This document shows positions 1 through 11,722 of a DNA stretch of 64,000 bases, one piece after another. The stretch lies in the NCBI GenBank assembly GCA_020086605.1, contig JACBWW010000015.1, forward strand, positions 13,860,419 to 13,924,418, written 5' to 3'. Source of the stretch: Lanius collurio. Its lineage: Eukaryota > Chordata > Aves > Passeriformes > Laniidae. The position numbers and the translations under genes are program-made. Numbering within the stretch: position 1 is the first letter of the stretch; each line of letters begins with the position of its first letter. The notes under the pieces are model-generated. The model was not told the origin of the DNA. It saw only the letters and a program-made list of their open reading frames with translations, and made no database searches.

Positions 1-3000
1 CTTCTCCTTTTGAAGCTTAACTGAAGTTGTAAAACTTAATGCAAATGATGAATCAAAGGAGAAAGTGAAACTTTTGCTGGGGAGTTAGTTTTTGGTTTTG
101 TTGACACCTCCTTTCCCAAATGATTGTTAAATATTCTTGTAGCTATGAATTTGAAGTGTATGTTTAAAAAATATAAGTTATGAACAGTAAATTTCTTGCA
201 TTTGCTGATGTTTATGCTGATAAAATCATGAGATCTGAAATTAGCTTAGGGGGCTGAAGGAATAGAAATTGATCTGAAGACTAAAACTAAGTTTAACAGC
301 TGCTGCAGGACTAACATTTTTTCCTGATAAGTTTTTCACTCAGAGCTATTTTGCATATTACAGTATGTCCTTTATTTCTGTAGGAGATTTTTCATTATCT
401 GCAGAACATGTGGCTATTCAGCAAAATGTGCACATGGAAGGTATTTACATACCTTTATAAATTCATGAGTATTAGGAGCAAAACTAGACAATGTCAATTT
501 CTCTGCTAGTATAATAATTTCTGAACAGGCAGGATGCTTAAAAACAAAATTTCCAAGCTGTCTTAGCTCGTGTTTGAACAGACAGCATCTAATGTCCAAA
601 GGATGATTTTTGACACATGAACTGTTCTTTGCTAGTACTTGGTGTCTGATCGGTGCATGCAGCTGTGCTTGTGTAGTAATGATGCAGTGCATTTTGTGCA
701 GACCTACAGATGAGCTGTTATGTTTTGTTTATGAAATGTTTTACAGTTTGGTTTATTGGTGAAATTTCTATTATAAAACTCCCTGTAAAACCTAGAACCG
801 GTATGTCTAGAAATCATTCTTTTTGTTTCAAGCATCTTCTCCCTTTTTTTCCATAGTGTGGTTAATGAAGATGCTGTCTAAACTTCATGCAAAATTTGTG
901 AGACTTCTGCCCATTCTCTTCTGGCCAAAGAAGAATTCACCAAATTATTGTAAAATATGTTTTATGTTAACAAAACTTCATGTGCCTTGACTCTGTATGG
1001 TGTAACTTTTGATGTAATACTACATATAGTTAAGTGTTATTGAGATTTTAAAGGAGAAAATCGTGAGTTCTTCTGCATAGATAGGTATCTTGTTAATAGA
1101 AAGCATTGCTGTTGGGCATCTTTTCTGTTCTTCTCTCTTATTTCTCCTTTCCACTCTTCTTGCTAATTTTATCTTTAGTTTGTAACAACTAGAATTGGGA
1201 AGAGGGAGAGGACCTGAGAAGGACACAATTACTAAACAAGTGCAGAGATTTCTATCCCAAGTCAAGATGGTCCAAACTATTTCTTCATAAAATCTTGCTT
1301 CTTTTAATGTTTTTTTCATACTGAAAGGTGATATTTTCTACTGACTTTACTACGAGACCACATATTGCATAATATGAAAGGAGCAAATTGTGAATTTTAG
1401 TAATACTCTGTGTAATTCAGTCTTGGAAGACACTGGCTGTACTTTTCAGCTGTGTCATGACATATTACTCAGTTAATGCTAATAAAATTTTAATACATTT
1501 GTTCAATCCCTGGTGTCTCTGTGAAGTGGAAAATGTACTTATCACCACCACAGATTGCCAGCAGGGATAAATTCCACCTTATTCATCATCAGAAGTCGTT
1601 ATTACTTTCAAGTAAAGTATTAGCAATGTTTCCTGTAAGTGCAAATCACATTTTTACCCAGTCGATGTTTCAAAGTGGGCAGGAGACCCTTTGTTCTTCT
1701 CATTTAAATTATGGAATGTCCCTTAAGGATGGCAGCTACTGTGATCATTATTGATCCAAATATATAGAGTACTAAAAAAAATTAAAAGACAACAAATAAT
1801 AAACACTCTTTTTGCCAATGTCATAATTCCTTCACTTGTGATCCATTGGTGAGATTTTTTAAAACACGCAGAAAATAATTGACTTAATTAAAATGAATAC
1901 ATTAAAAATAAAGAAAGTAGAAGTGACACAGCTAAATGGAAGAAATCAGACCAAAAATCATTCAGTATGGATCACTTATATGTGCCAAATGTAATAATGT
2001 TGTCCCTTGACTTTTAAGATGGACTTCATCCAAAGGAAGGACACTTTCAGTTCATATCCTTCTGCACTATTATTTGCTTTGGTGTAAACCACTAGTATTC
2101 CATGCCCTAGAGCAAGTATGCTGCACACTGTGTGTTCAGGTATTCCTGTATATTTGTTTTGGAGGACAGGCTATTGACAGACTCTGACTCTTCCCACAGT
2201 GTGCCAGTCAGAATTTGGTGCTGGTGCACTGCATGTCTTTCTTGGCAGGGTTTAGTATGAGAATGCCCCTAAATGTAAAGCTGGATTTAGTTGACCATGT
2301 ACAAAATGTAAATTCTATTAAATACATGTGAGCATTTAAAATAATAGAAGTGATATTTGAACAAATCATTTGTTAAATAAAAACACACTGCCTCTTTCAC
2401 TGGAAAACCAAAAAAAGGGTGAAAAAAGGAAAAACAAAGATCAGGTGGCAACCACCATAGCAATCAAGAATGCCAGCCGTTCCACATACTACCTGCTTTT
2501 TTCTGTGCTCTAAGCATTCTTTACTTCACATATCTTGAGGTTTATAAATAGCTTCACACCCCTTTGCAGTATGCTGTTACCAGCTGAAAAGGATTATATA
2601 GCTTAATTTGGCACTATCAAATGAATGCTATTGTAACAATCAGTTGTTGCATTGTTAGATTTATGTGTATTTTACAGTGCTAGCAAGAAAAATAGTCTCA
2701 TGTCAAAAGAGACCTTGAAAACCATTTTGTTTCAAGCATATAAACTGTAATACTTTGCATTGTTCAGCCTTTTAATTTGGTAGTAGTCAATGTAGCTAAT
2801 CTGAAGAGTGTTGTCAGGATTTTTGGTTTTTTGATGCTGAATAAACACTGTCTGGACAGAATTCTGCTATAGAAGAAAAAAATTGTTTAGGTATGTAAGG
2901 TGGAAGAAATATTTTTAATACCTTTTTGATGTTTTGGGGATTTTTCTTGTTCCCATTTAATATGTAGAAAGAAAGGTCTAAGTCCAAACCTCATTTTTGA

Positions 3001-3683
3001 CTGTGCTTTTTGTACATTATTTAGAAACTGATAAGTATGTTTTAAGTATTTTGGTACTGCCTTGTGTATTTTTGTGTGTGTAGGTATATAAGTAGAGAAT
3101 TTTTCATTAAAAGTCTTGCATTTTACATGGAATGGTGATATAGTGATAAGAAAAGCTGAATTTTGCAGTATGGAAAACTAATTTTTCAGTTTCCTATCTT
3201 CCATTTTCATAACAGCAGCCTCCTTGCTAAAAACCACCTGCTTTCTCCTTCCCCCAGCTTATTCTCAGCTGGGAATTTGGCATGCATTTTAATCCAGTGT
3301 TAAATATTGCATGACTTCTCTACCTGTTGTAGTTCTTAATTCTGGTCTCAGCTTTATTTAAAGGTGCAAACCCAGCATAAATAAGTGGTCGGCAAATAAA
3401 TTCCTGCAGAGCAGCTGTAGAAATTCTTTTTAACAGCTGTTGCAACACTGACTAAAGAGTTAAACTGGCTTGTCCAACAAGTAATGATATATCCAATGAG
3501 AACTGGGCAGACATTTCTGGAATATTTGTAAAATGCAAGATGATGCAGCTGGATTTCTGTTGCATACCTGGAATGTTTTCTGAAATATTTAATGGAGAAA
3601 TGAAGACACAGGCTTTAAAGATAGTTAAAAAAAAAAAAAGCGACAAAGACAACAAGACCCCATAGTACAGTAAATACAGGAAT

Positions 3684-3717
3684 AAAGTTAGAGGACTTGT
3701 AAAGTTAGGGGACTTGT
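3684..3717. repeat. 17-bp tandem duplication, two copies
   Basis: AAAGTTAGAGGACTTGT is followed directly by AAAGTTAGGGGACTTGT, with one mismatch. TACAGTAAA occurs just before and just after the pair (near 3665 and 3717), suggesting that a slightly larger unit was duplicated and has partly decayed. Confidence 0.9.
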
Positions 3718-6700
3718 ACAGTAAAGCCAGATGATAGAGGCCTCTGGTTTCAAATGGTTATGTAAGGTAGGAATTTTCTTTTTTTAGATGCTCATGGTTA
3801 AGTATTTTTTAAATGTTATGATAGCATCATTAGTAATGATATTAAATAGTCTTGTCAATATGCACTTTACTAGACAGTCTATGTTGCTTTCATAAACACT
3901 TCACGAGACCTTACAAAACATTATCTTGTTCAAATGCAAATGTGCTCTATTGTGGTAGTACTGTCATGACTGAGGGCAGATGTATGCCTATAGCTGCATG
4001 GACCTGCGAGTTCCCCTCCCTTTTTTTGAGATGGAATTCTGCACTTGTTGAGAAGCCTAGGGAGCTCTCATCACTGATGTCTTTTTGGGACCAGCATTAC
4101 ATGCTAAGGGATCCGTGGACAAGGAGAGGTGATCTAATAGCTCGTTTTTACCCAAAGGTGGAGATCTTGCCTGCTCTCCATTTCTAGACACTGTCTCTTC
4201 ATGCATCTCACTGCTTTGTGAGCTGTTTACAGTTGCTAATCTAGTGGAAAATGACTTAGCAACAACAAAACTTGAGGTATCCTACTTACTGGAGTTCTTT
4301 TGGAGCCCACAAGCCTTACAAATTTTACTGTCAGTTTATGGAATTGTTGGGAAAAACTGGCAAATCTAGAAGGGAGAAGTTTTCTTCTTTTTGCTGCTAG
4401 AGTCTCCATTGGACATTTTTGTTTCCTTTCAGCTATAAAGACAATCAGCTGTGGGATTGAACAGATCTAGTAGAGATCTTGTTTTGTTGCAGAGTGACAT
4501 TCAAACTCACTTGAGTTGGTGGTTGCAATTAGAAACTAAAAGTAGTGAAACTTTGCTGTTGGTTAGTGTGACTTGCTCCTGGGCTTCCCATACACAATTA
4601 TTTAAATCCAGTAGGTCAAATTTGAGTCTCATTTTATTTCTCTGTGCACTCACACTTAAATGCCAGGATGCTTAAACATGTATGAGCATGCACATAGGCA
4701 TGAAAAATATGTAGTAGGTATGTTTATCTGATGATCTCCCCTTTGCTGATACACTTGGTATTTCATCTTCCCTGGCCTCTACTAGTGGACTTTGGAGAAT
4801 GCTATGCTCTTGCATAGTGTGAAGTGTTTTGCAGACAGCAGCTTTACCATCATCCTTATCTATATTTTTTTGGACCTTTATAATTTTTTTTCAATATAGA
4901 GGTGTTATACAAGTTGTACTATCTTCCACCAGCAGTTATAAAAGGCGTAGCTCCTACTTGCTCTTTTACAACAAAAATTATAAGGTAGCTCTTTTGTATT
5001 AGATAGAAACCTTTTTCATCACAGTAGTTTTTAATGACCATGCCTTGATATGATTTCAGAGCCAAAATTGTAACCAGGAAATATCATTTGAGTTAATCCA
5101 AGTTTAGAAAATCTGGATTATTCTTCACTCTGTTCTTAAGATTTGTTACCAAAGAAAACAAGGCTTCTGCAGTTGAAACTTTTGTATGTCATTGTCTGTC
5201 ATCCTTTCCAGACCTTATACATCTGCTGGCTAATTTTCACACCATTTAGCTAAGAGAGAGATTAAGATTACACAAGTTTGCAAGATAAACTGAGGGTAGG
5301 TGGGAAAGGGAGAGACTGCTGAGGAGGAGGTCTACAAGGTCCCTCTTTAGGCATCACTGAATCCTTGTGGAATTGGATTTTGCTGTGATCTTGTAGACAA
5401 GTTTAGTCAACATTTGTCTCTTCCTTGCACTATAGAAGCCATTTATCAGTTGACACTCACAGTTACACATAAGCCTGAAATAAAGCTTTGCTATGGCTGG
5501 ACTGTTCAGAGTGATGCTTCCATGTGGGTCTGCTGGCACTATGGGACCATTGGCCTTGGAGAAGCTGTAGTGCAAGTCAAGTGCAATTTAGTGGGCATGA
5601 TAGTCTAACCTGGAGCTAGGCTTTGTTTTTTCTGTGGCTTGTGCTACAACAGGTTTACACTTGATTTTTTTTCATGGACTATGGAAAAGGCCATCAGTTT
5701 GCATGTTCTGCTAGTAGTTTTGCCCCTTTTGCATACTATTCAAGTGTACACGTTTTAGGACATTTTGATCTCTTAAGATCAAAGTTATCCTCCCCATTGA
5801 TTTCTTTCATACCTTCTTCAGAAGTCTGAGTCATTATCTTTTCTTGTAAGTGCAGATTTTTGTGTTGGGTAAACTTGAATACAACAGAAGCATTTTAGAG
5901 CAATGGGGTTTTTTCTCTCCAGCACCACTAATAATAGTTGCAGTTAACTCTTGTACAACAGTGCCTTTTATTTATACAGCTTATTCGTTTGCCTGTACAA
6001 AGCAGGCTAATATGCAATGTGTAATTTGAGAACTAGTTGTATATTGGTATTAGAAATCCCTTATGTAAAAATACTTGGGACTGCAGTCACTGGATAAGTA
6101 GTTAATAGTGTAGTACAGGCTGCCCTGCTTTGCTAACAAAGTGGTTCTCAGTCCTTCTAGGCATGGTCAGGAACCAAAATGAATATAAAGTCAATAATAA
6201 CACTTGTGTATAATGTAAATTAAAGTACATTCTCAATGCTGTGGTTATGCAGAGCTTACTACAGATGTTTTCTAGGAAATAAATTGTCAAATATATTAAA
6301 AAGAATATTATGTTGCTGTGATTAATTTGAGAAGGTGACTTTTGAAATGTTGCAGTGCCCTACTTTATCCATTTGAGGGCAGCTGTTCACCGATGTTAGG
6401 GACTGTGGAGAACCTGTCTGGGTTCTGCTGTCTGCGTTTTAGTTTTTCTATACTTGCAAATACTTCATTTAGGTCTTTCTAGTTCTTGTACTGTTCCATC
6501 ACCATATTAAAATGTCATGATTTTGCTTGGGTTTTTTTCCAGTAATGCTAATATGCAAAACAACTCTAGAAGAAAATTCTGTAAAGTTTGCATCAACTGG
6601 TTTTTGGTGTTGGAATAATTTCTTAGATCCACATCTTAAAACTGTGGCCTTCCTGAGTTCAGTACACTGAATGAGTTAGTTAATTTTGTAACACTGCTTC

Positions 6701-8918
6701 CTGGTAAACAGCTCCTAAAAAGCTAACTTTGAATTACTCTGACTGGAAGGTATAAAGACTATTGATGTTTTATACATGCTTTCATTTTACAGACACCTCT
6801 TCACTGGACTGGCCAAAAAGAAACAGGAATCTTCTGGATTATTATATTTACAGTTGAAAGTGTATGACAGCCTTGCCTTGAGTTTAAAAATACTAGATTT
6901 TCAGGCACTTTTATGCCATCTCATTTCAAATGTGATCTAATTAAAAGGACAGACAGGCATTTCAAAAGAGCACCATTGGAAATCAGCCCAAATATATTTA
7001 AAAACAAAATGTTAGAAAAATGTATTACAAAGCACTAAAGCTCAAATTTTCATAATTTCCTGTTTGTCATGTTTGTACATGTTCTCACCCCAAATAATGC
7101 AAAAATACACACTTTTAAAGATAAAAGCAACAGAGTGGCTGTTTCAGCTTTACATTTGAAGCTTAAATTAGAGTTATATTTATAATAGATATGTACTGTA
7201 CAAATACAAAAGTAAGTGATATCTACTATATGCAGTGTATTTCTGACACTTCTGAGATAGTCAGCCTTCACCATTTTTGTCTTCTCTCTTACTGCTTAAA
7301 TTAGGCTTTTATTTTCTGACCAAGGACTTTCACTTATTAAAAGTTTGTAACTGTTTAGGATTAGCCTGGGACCTTTAAACATTACTGTAAGATAATGATA
7401 CGTACAATCATTAATGTGTAGCAAATGCAAGACTAAAAACTAGAGTGCTGATATATGGAAGTAAAATTGGGACAGGATCTCATCTGCTAATGCAAGTCTT
7501 TTTCCTGGGAGACAATGATAAAAAAGCAGAGAGAAACAGATGCAGGTAAGAACTGCAGTTTTTCCTTATTGCTGTGGCAAACTATGAAATTTAGCTTTGT
7601 AATTTCACACTGGACAAAAGAAAGGGCCTTATTTTGCCATGGCATTATGTGCATAGAAAGGGGACTACACTAATTGTGAACACGATCCTTTTTTCAGCTA
7701 GAAGTGTGTCCCTGTGGAATAACTCTAGAATAATTTGGAAGTTCCTGGTGAAAAAACAATGTACCCCTGGGAGTTTATCTCAAACCACAGAAGGGCTGAC
7801 AATCCTGAGTCTTGTGTTTTCAAAGGTGTGAGAATAACCTGTGACTCGAAAGTTGAGTGGTGAGCAATTCTTGGAGAATGCAAATACTTGAGTCTTGTTT
7901 ACTCCCCAATTTTATGTAAATGGGCAAAATTATGTTCCTGTTTTGAATGTATGTTATGAGCTAATATTTTTTTAAAAAGCTGGGGAGGAAGCCTGTAAAG
8001 TAATAAGATGCTAGACCCTTGTTTCAACTAATACCATCTGGTGATCTGCCACACTGTCAAATTCTTTGAAGCAATTGTGCAATGAAATACTCTTAAAACT
8101 GAGTTTATTCCAGCCATTTCTTGTAGTGCACACAGACAATTCTGTATGCAGTGAAGTGAAATACTGAGTATTTATTAAAGGAGAAAGTACAGCTTGCTTC
8201 GTACAGAGTATTGTATCTGATCCTGATCTGATCTCTAATCATGTTTATATAATTACATTATATGTTATATATTGCATTTTGGTAAACTTCACACTTTGTT
8301 GGAACAATCGAGATGGTCACCAGTTCATCAAAAATAGAAAACTGATCTGTTGCTTCTTTTTGAATGATACATCAGTAGGGTATGCGAGTTGATCTCTTTT
8401 GAGCTTTTGGTTCTGTTCTTCACTTTAGTGGTTCAAAGCAGAAACAAAAGGCTGCCCTTTTCCCTCTTTGGAGTACTTCAGTGAAATTTTCATATTTGAA
8501 TAAAACCAAGATTCTGAGACAGTTATTCTGAAGCATTTTCAGTCAAGTGAAAGCCTAGTATTTGTATAAAATATGAAATAATTCAGAATGAACTTATAAA
8601 GTAATGCCATTACTGTTGTGTGCAGGCTTATGGTAAACTGCTGCTTGGAGTTTATAGGAGGAAGTATAAAGTAGGAAATGTAAAGAGTCTTTTAGAAGAA
8701 AATGTATGTCTAAATGTGCTTTAGAATAACATTTGAATGGGATGGTAGAAAAGAAAAAACCCAGCCATCTGTGCATGAAAATACTGTGCAGCCCAGCTTT
8801 TCTGTATGCAACATCTGTAAAGAAATAAGAATTGTCTTGTTTGTCTGAGAAAAATATTGTGTTATAAGTAGGTGCTTACTGGAATGCATATATACTCTCA
8901 ATGAAATGTTAGGGATTT

Positions 8919-8952
8919 TTATATTTTTTTTCTTTTTTTTTTTTTTTTTTTA
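8919..8952. repeat. T-rich homopolymer tract
   Basis: Near-continuous T run interrupted by A and C. No element body recognisable on either side. Confidence 0.9.
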
Positions 8953-8968
8953 ATAAAGAGCTTTCCAC

Positions 8969-9007
8969 ATGCAAATGTTTGGTCAGGGAGGCCCACTATA
9001 TGCAAAT
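8969..9007. promoter_or_regulatory. paired POU octamer motifs
   Basis: Perfect ATGCAAAT octamers lie at 8969-8976 and 9000-9007 in the same orientation. Start-to-start spacing is 31 bp, about three helical turns. Homeodomain-type TAATTA sites follow near 9170. The cluster is about 1.6 kb upstream of the gamma ATG. It could be a POU-factor enhancer element, but octamers also occur singly at 39-46 and 3934-3941, so chance is possible. Confidence 0.3.
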
Positions 9008-9765
9008 GAGACATGCTTACAGCTTGGCTTTTTGAAGGGGAAACAAAGGGCTAAGTGGAAATGCTAATACAGTCATATTTTAATGCTGTCTTTTGTCAAG
9101 TTACATTGTTGTGCTCCAAGCATTAAAGCATTACTGCACTCCCTCTTTTGCCCTCGCATAATTATACAGTTAATTATCTTTGGTGGTTTGTGCAGAAAGA
9201 GGCTTGTAAGATTTCTTAATGGTCATTTATCCACTGTGTTTTGGACTGTATGACTCAGTTCGTACAAGGGCTTTGCTGGTTTTCTGCATTTCTTATCAGC
9301 AGTTTCGTGTGACATCTTCACACACTTCTGTTTCTTACTTCTTTGTTTTGCTCAAAAAGGTTTTCAAAATATGAATATGGTTTTAAGAAACATGTCCAAG
9401 TATAGGCACCAGAAAGGGATTTTGGGAACGTAGAGAGATTGTAGGAAAGCCAATTTGATCAAGAAATTATTCAAAATGGAAGTAAACAAGTTGTGGAAAA
9501 TCTGAGTAATAGACATTGTTCTAGCTTTGTTCAGTGGAGTAAGAACATTTTTCCTGAAAAATGGCCCTCAGGTTTGTTGCAGGCAGACCTCTCCCCACAT
9601 CCTTCAAGAGACGCTGTATTCTTGGAGGAAGAGCCATCTTCCTTTGCCCTTGGTGTGATGGGTAGGCCTGAGCAAACAGGTACCCAAACTTGTGGGAAAT
9701 GAGTTGGCCAGAAGAGAGAAAGGTACTGCGCCACTGCATCCTTAGAGCCAAAGCTGCCCGGATGT

Positions 9766-9780
9766 TCCTCCCCCTGGTGG
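9766..9780 (-). promoter_or_regulatory. CTCF-like core motif upstream of the gamma exon
   Basis: The + strand reads TCCTCCCCCTGGTGG, whose reverse complement CCACCAGGGGGAGGA fits about 13 of 15 positions of the vertebrate CTCF core. It lies about 850 bp upstream of the gamma ATG, in the GC-richer flank, where an insulator or promoter-anchoring site would be plausible. This is a motif match only. Confidence 0.4.
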
Positions 9781-10184
9781 CAGGGAGAGAGGAGGAGGTG
9801 CTGACTGGAGTACCTGCACCTGAGTAAAGAAGGCCAGGAGGAAGGAACTAAAAATCACAATGGAGGGGAAAATACAGTGATAGCATCTACTTTTATTAAA
9901 TTAGCAAGTTTTGTACCAATTTTTAGGAAACTCTAATTTTTTTCAATTTTTTAAAATCCATTTTTATTTCCTTTTTAAACTTCTGGACAATATACTATGT
10001 TTTTAGAGACTGTGGTTGAAGAAGAGCAAAGTCCAGATCAGTTTTTAATTTTATTTTATTTTATTGACAGTCCAGAAGAAATCTGCTTGGGGAAGTGATA
10101 GAGTTGATCCTGCAGCAACACTGTTACCCTCTGAAGGTTGCATTCTCCTTGGATTCCCCTTCTGAAAGCATAATACCAACTTGT

Positions 10185-10234
10185 TTAAAAAAAACCCCAA
10201 CAAAACAACAAAAAACCAAAACAAAATTAAAAGA
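10185..10234. repeat. A/C-rich low-complexity tract
   Basis: Irregular A-runs broken by CCCC, C and CC, of the AAACCCC type common in bird genomes. Similar short tracts lie near 12121-12150 and 59190-59225. Confidence 0.8.
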
Positions 10235-10585
10235 AAATTCTTCCTTCAAAGTGCAGGTGTAAGTGACTGTGTCTATTGAAACTCCAGGCAGTCATGATTT
10301 TCTTAATTTTCAATCTGCAGATCCCTTTTTGGAGAAGGGCCCTTCTGACATTGCAGGGGAGGTCCACCAGCTGTTTGACTGACAGGAGCAGTCTGCCTGC
10401 CCCTTGGTAGTTTAATTCCTGTCTATACTAGGATAGCTTGCACTTCACTGGGCAGCAGACAGGTCAGGACACTTGGCAGGAGAACGTTGAGAGACAAAGG
10501 CAGCAGGCTGTGGGGAGCTGATTCACTAGTCTGAAACTCAAAAAAACCCAACAAAACATGCAACTTTAAAGCAAAGTTTTTAGCA

Positions 10586-10603
10586 ATGTACTCACAGTGT
10601 TAG
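10586..10603 (+). promoter_or_regulatory. possible in-frame upstream mini-ORF before the FBXW7 gamma start
   Basis: ATG TAC TCA CAG TGT TAG is a five-codon frame in register with the gamma ORF. It ends 27 nt before the main ATG and has G at -3. If the gamma 5' UTR reaches this far, it could reduce or delay initiation at 10631. The same bases also contain CTCACAG, so a 3' splice site at 10597 is an alternative reading that would remove the upstream ATG. Confidence 0.35.
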
Positions 10604-10630
10604 TGGACTCGACAAAGTAAGAACGATAAA

Positions 10631-10777
10631 ATGTCCAAACCTGGGAAAACTGCCATCAACCATGGCTTGGCTCCTGTTGATCTTAAAAGTGCCAAAGAAC
10701 CTCTACCACACCAAACCGTGATGAAGATATTTAGCATCAGCATCATTGCACAGGGCTTGCCCTTCTGCCGTAGGCGG
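10631..10777 (+). CDS. FBXW7: FBXW7 gamma-isoform first coding exon (49 codons)
   Basis: This exon encodes the isoform-specific N-terminus of FBXW7 gamma, known in mammals as the nucleolar form and reported mainly in heart and skeletal muscle. It reads MSKPGKTAINHGLAPVDLKS, then AKEPLPHQTVMKIFSISIIA, then QGLPFCRRR. From memory of the human protein it differs only at PTL to TAI after MSKPGK and at V to A in HGLVPV. The exon ends CGG|GTAAGTG, a near-ideal donor, in phase 0. The start is chosen because an in-frame TAG lies at 10601-10603 and this is the first Met after it. The context has A at -3 and T at +4, so it is adequate but not optimal. Residues 31-45 are hydrophobic (MKIFSISIIAQGLPF) and are followed by CRRR. 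The 5' UTR boundary and transcription start cannot be seen directly. Confidence 0.95.
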
Positions 10778-11700
10778 GTAAGTGTTAAAGCCTTTAAAAC
10801 TTGGATTTTCATCACTTGGCTTGTAGCTCAGTGCTTTGTCATGGTGCATTCATTCCATGAGGAAGTACTTATGTCTGTTATTATCTATTCACTCAGGGTG
10901 CCATACAGGAGCTCTTTGGTAATTTGTTTCTTTAATTCTTGTGCTTTAATTTAATTAAAATCTGTACATGTTGTCTTAGCTATTACTCATTTAAAGGAAC
11001 ACACCAGGGATTCTTTTATAGCTGTAAGCCATGCAGGTGAAAACAAATGCTGTACAAAATAGGTGCACTCATAAATGTGTATTTTGCTTGGTATTTAGTC
11101 TTTTAGGTCGTGAAGGTAGTTTGGTGTATAATTCATTGAACTAAATTCTGAATGCAACCTGTTGGGTATTAGAGAATTAAAAAATGTTAAACTAATTAAT
11201 ATTTAAACATTTATAGTATGAATTCTTGAAATATGATTTTAATACTTCTGTAACTCCACAAGGGAGATAGCATTTTTTGCTGTTACATAAAATAAAAATA
11301 GCATGTTACTATGTGGAGGTTGCGATATAGTTTATATATAGACAATCCTAGCCTGACAAACTATCACGGGTCTTATACTACAGCTTCAGGAACCGTATGA
11401 ATTAAGTGGCTCTTAAAATACATTATATGAGTTTTCTCTTGCTGCTGAATAAATACTGTTTCTTTTTATTGATGCAAGTTTTTAATCTAGCTCACTTTTT
11501 GTAAATATGCTGGCTTTCTTTGAATGTCAACTTACTACTTTTTAGCAAACTTAGTTAAGTTATAGACAAAATTTAAATTTGACAAGATCCCCTTGGAAAG
11601 TTTGATTTTCCCGTACTAGAATGTTTCTTATATATCAAAGGTCCATGGCATGCAGTGAAAGCCAGCAACATAATTTCAGTCTGCAACAATGTAAATATAG

Positions 11701-11722
11701 AATATATATATACACACACACA
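11701..11722. repeat. TA/CA microsatellite
   Basis: Short TATATATA run passing into CACACACA. Confidence 0.85.

Larger units (their letters stand above)
1..9539. other. upstream non-coding DNA, probably FBXW7 intron for alpha/beta transcripts
   Basis: AT-rich sequence with no open frame that resembles a known protein. Short ORFs on both strands are at chance length. Notable items are a 17-bp imperfect tandem duplication (3684-3717), a poly-T tract (about 8919-8952) and two octamer motifs just after it. The alpha and beta first exons of FBXW7 were looked for by their known peptides and not found. They should lie further upstream, which would make this stretch intronic for those isoforms. Confidence 0.6.
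9540..10630 (+). promoter_or_regulatory. candidate FBXW7 gamma promoter/5' UTR region
   Basis: This kilobase is GC-richer than the AT-rich DNA on either side and ends at the gamma ATG. It holds a CTCF-like core (9766-9780), a (TTTTA)n tract (about 10045-10064), an A/C-rich simple repeat (10185-10234) and the palindrome AGAAGGGCCCTTCT (10333-10346). It also has two E-boxes, CAGCTG at 10368-10373 and CACTTG at 10470-10475. There is no CpG island and no clear TATA box. Isoform-specific first exons of FBXW7 are known to use their own promoters, so a promoter near here is expected. Its exact position is inferred, not seen. Confidence 0.4.

Noticed and set aside
10778..10954. Extension of the gamma open frame past CGG
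   Set aside because: The GTAAGTG donor is near-ideal and the phase-0 join to MKRKLDHG reproduces the known protein; the extension is intron.
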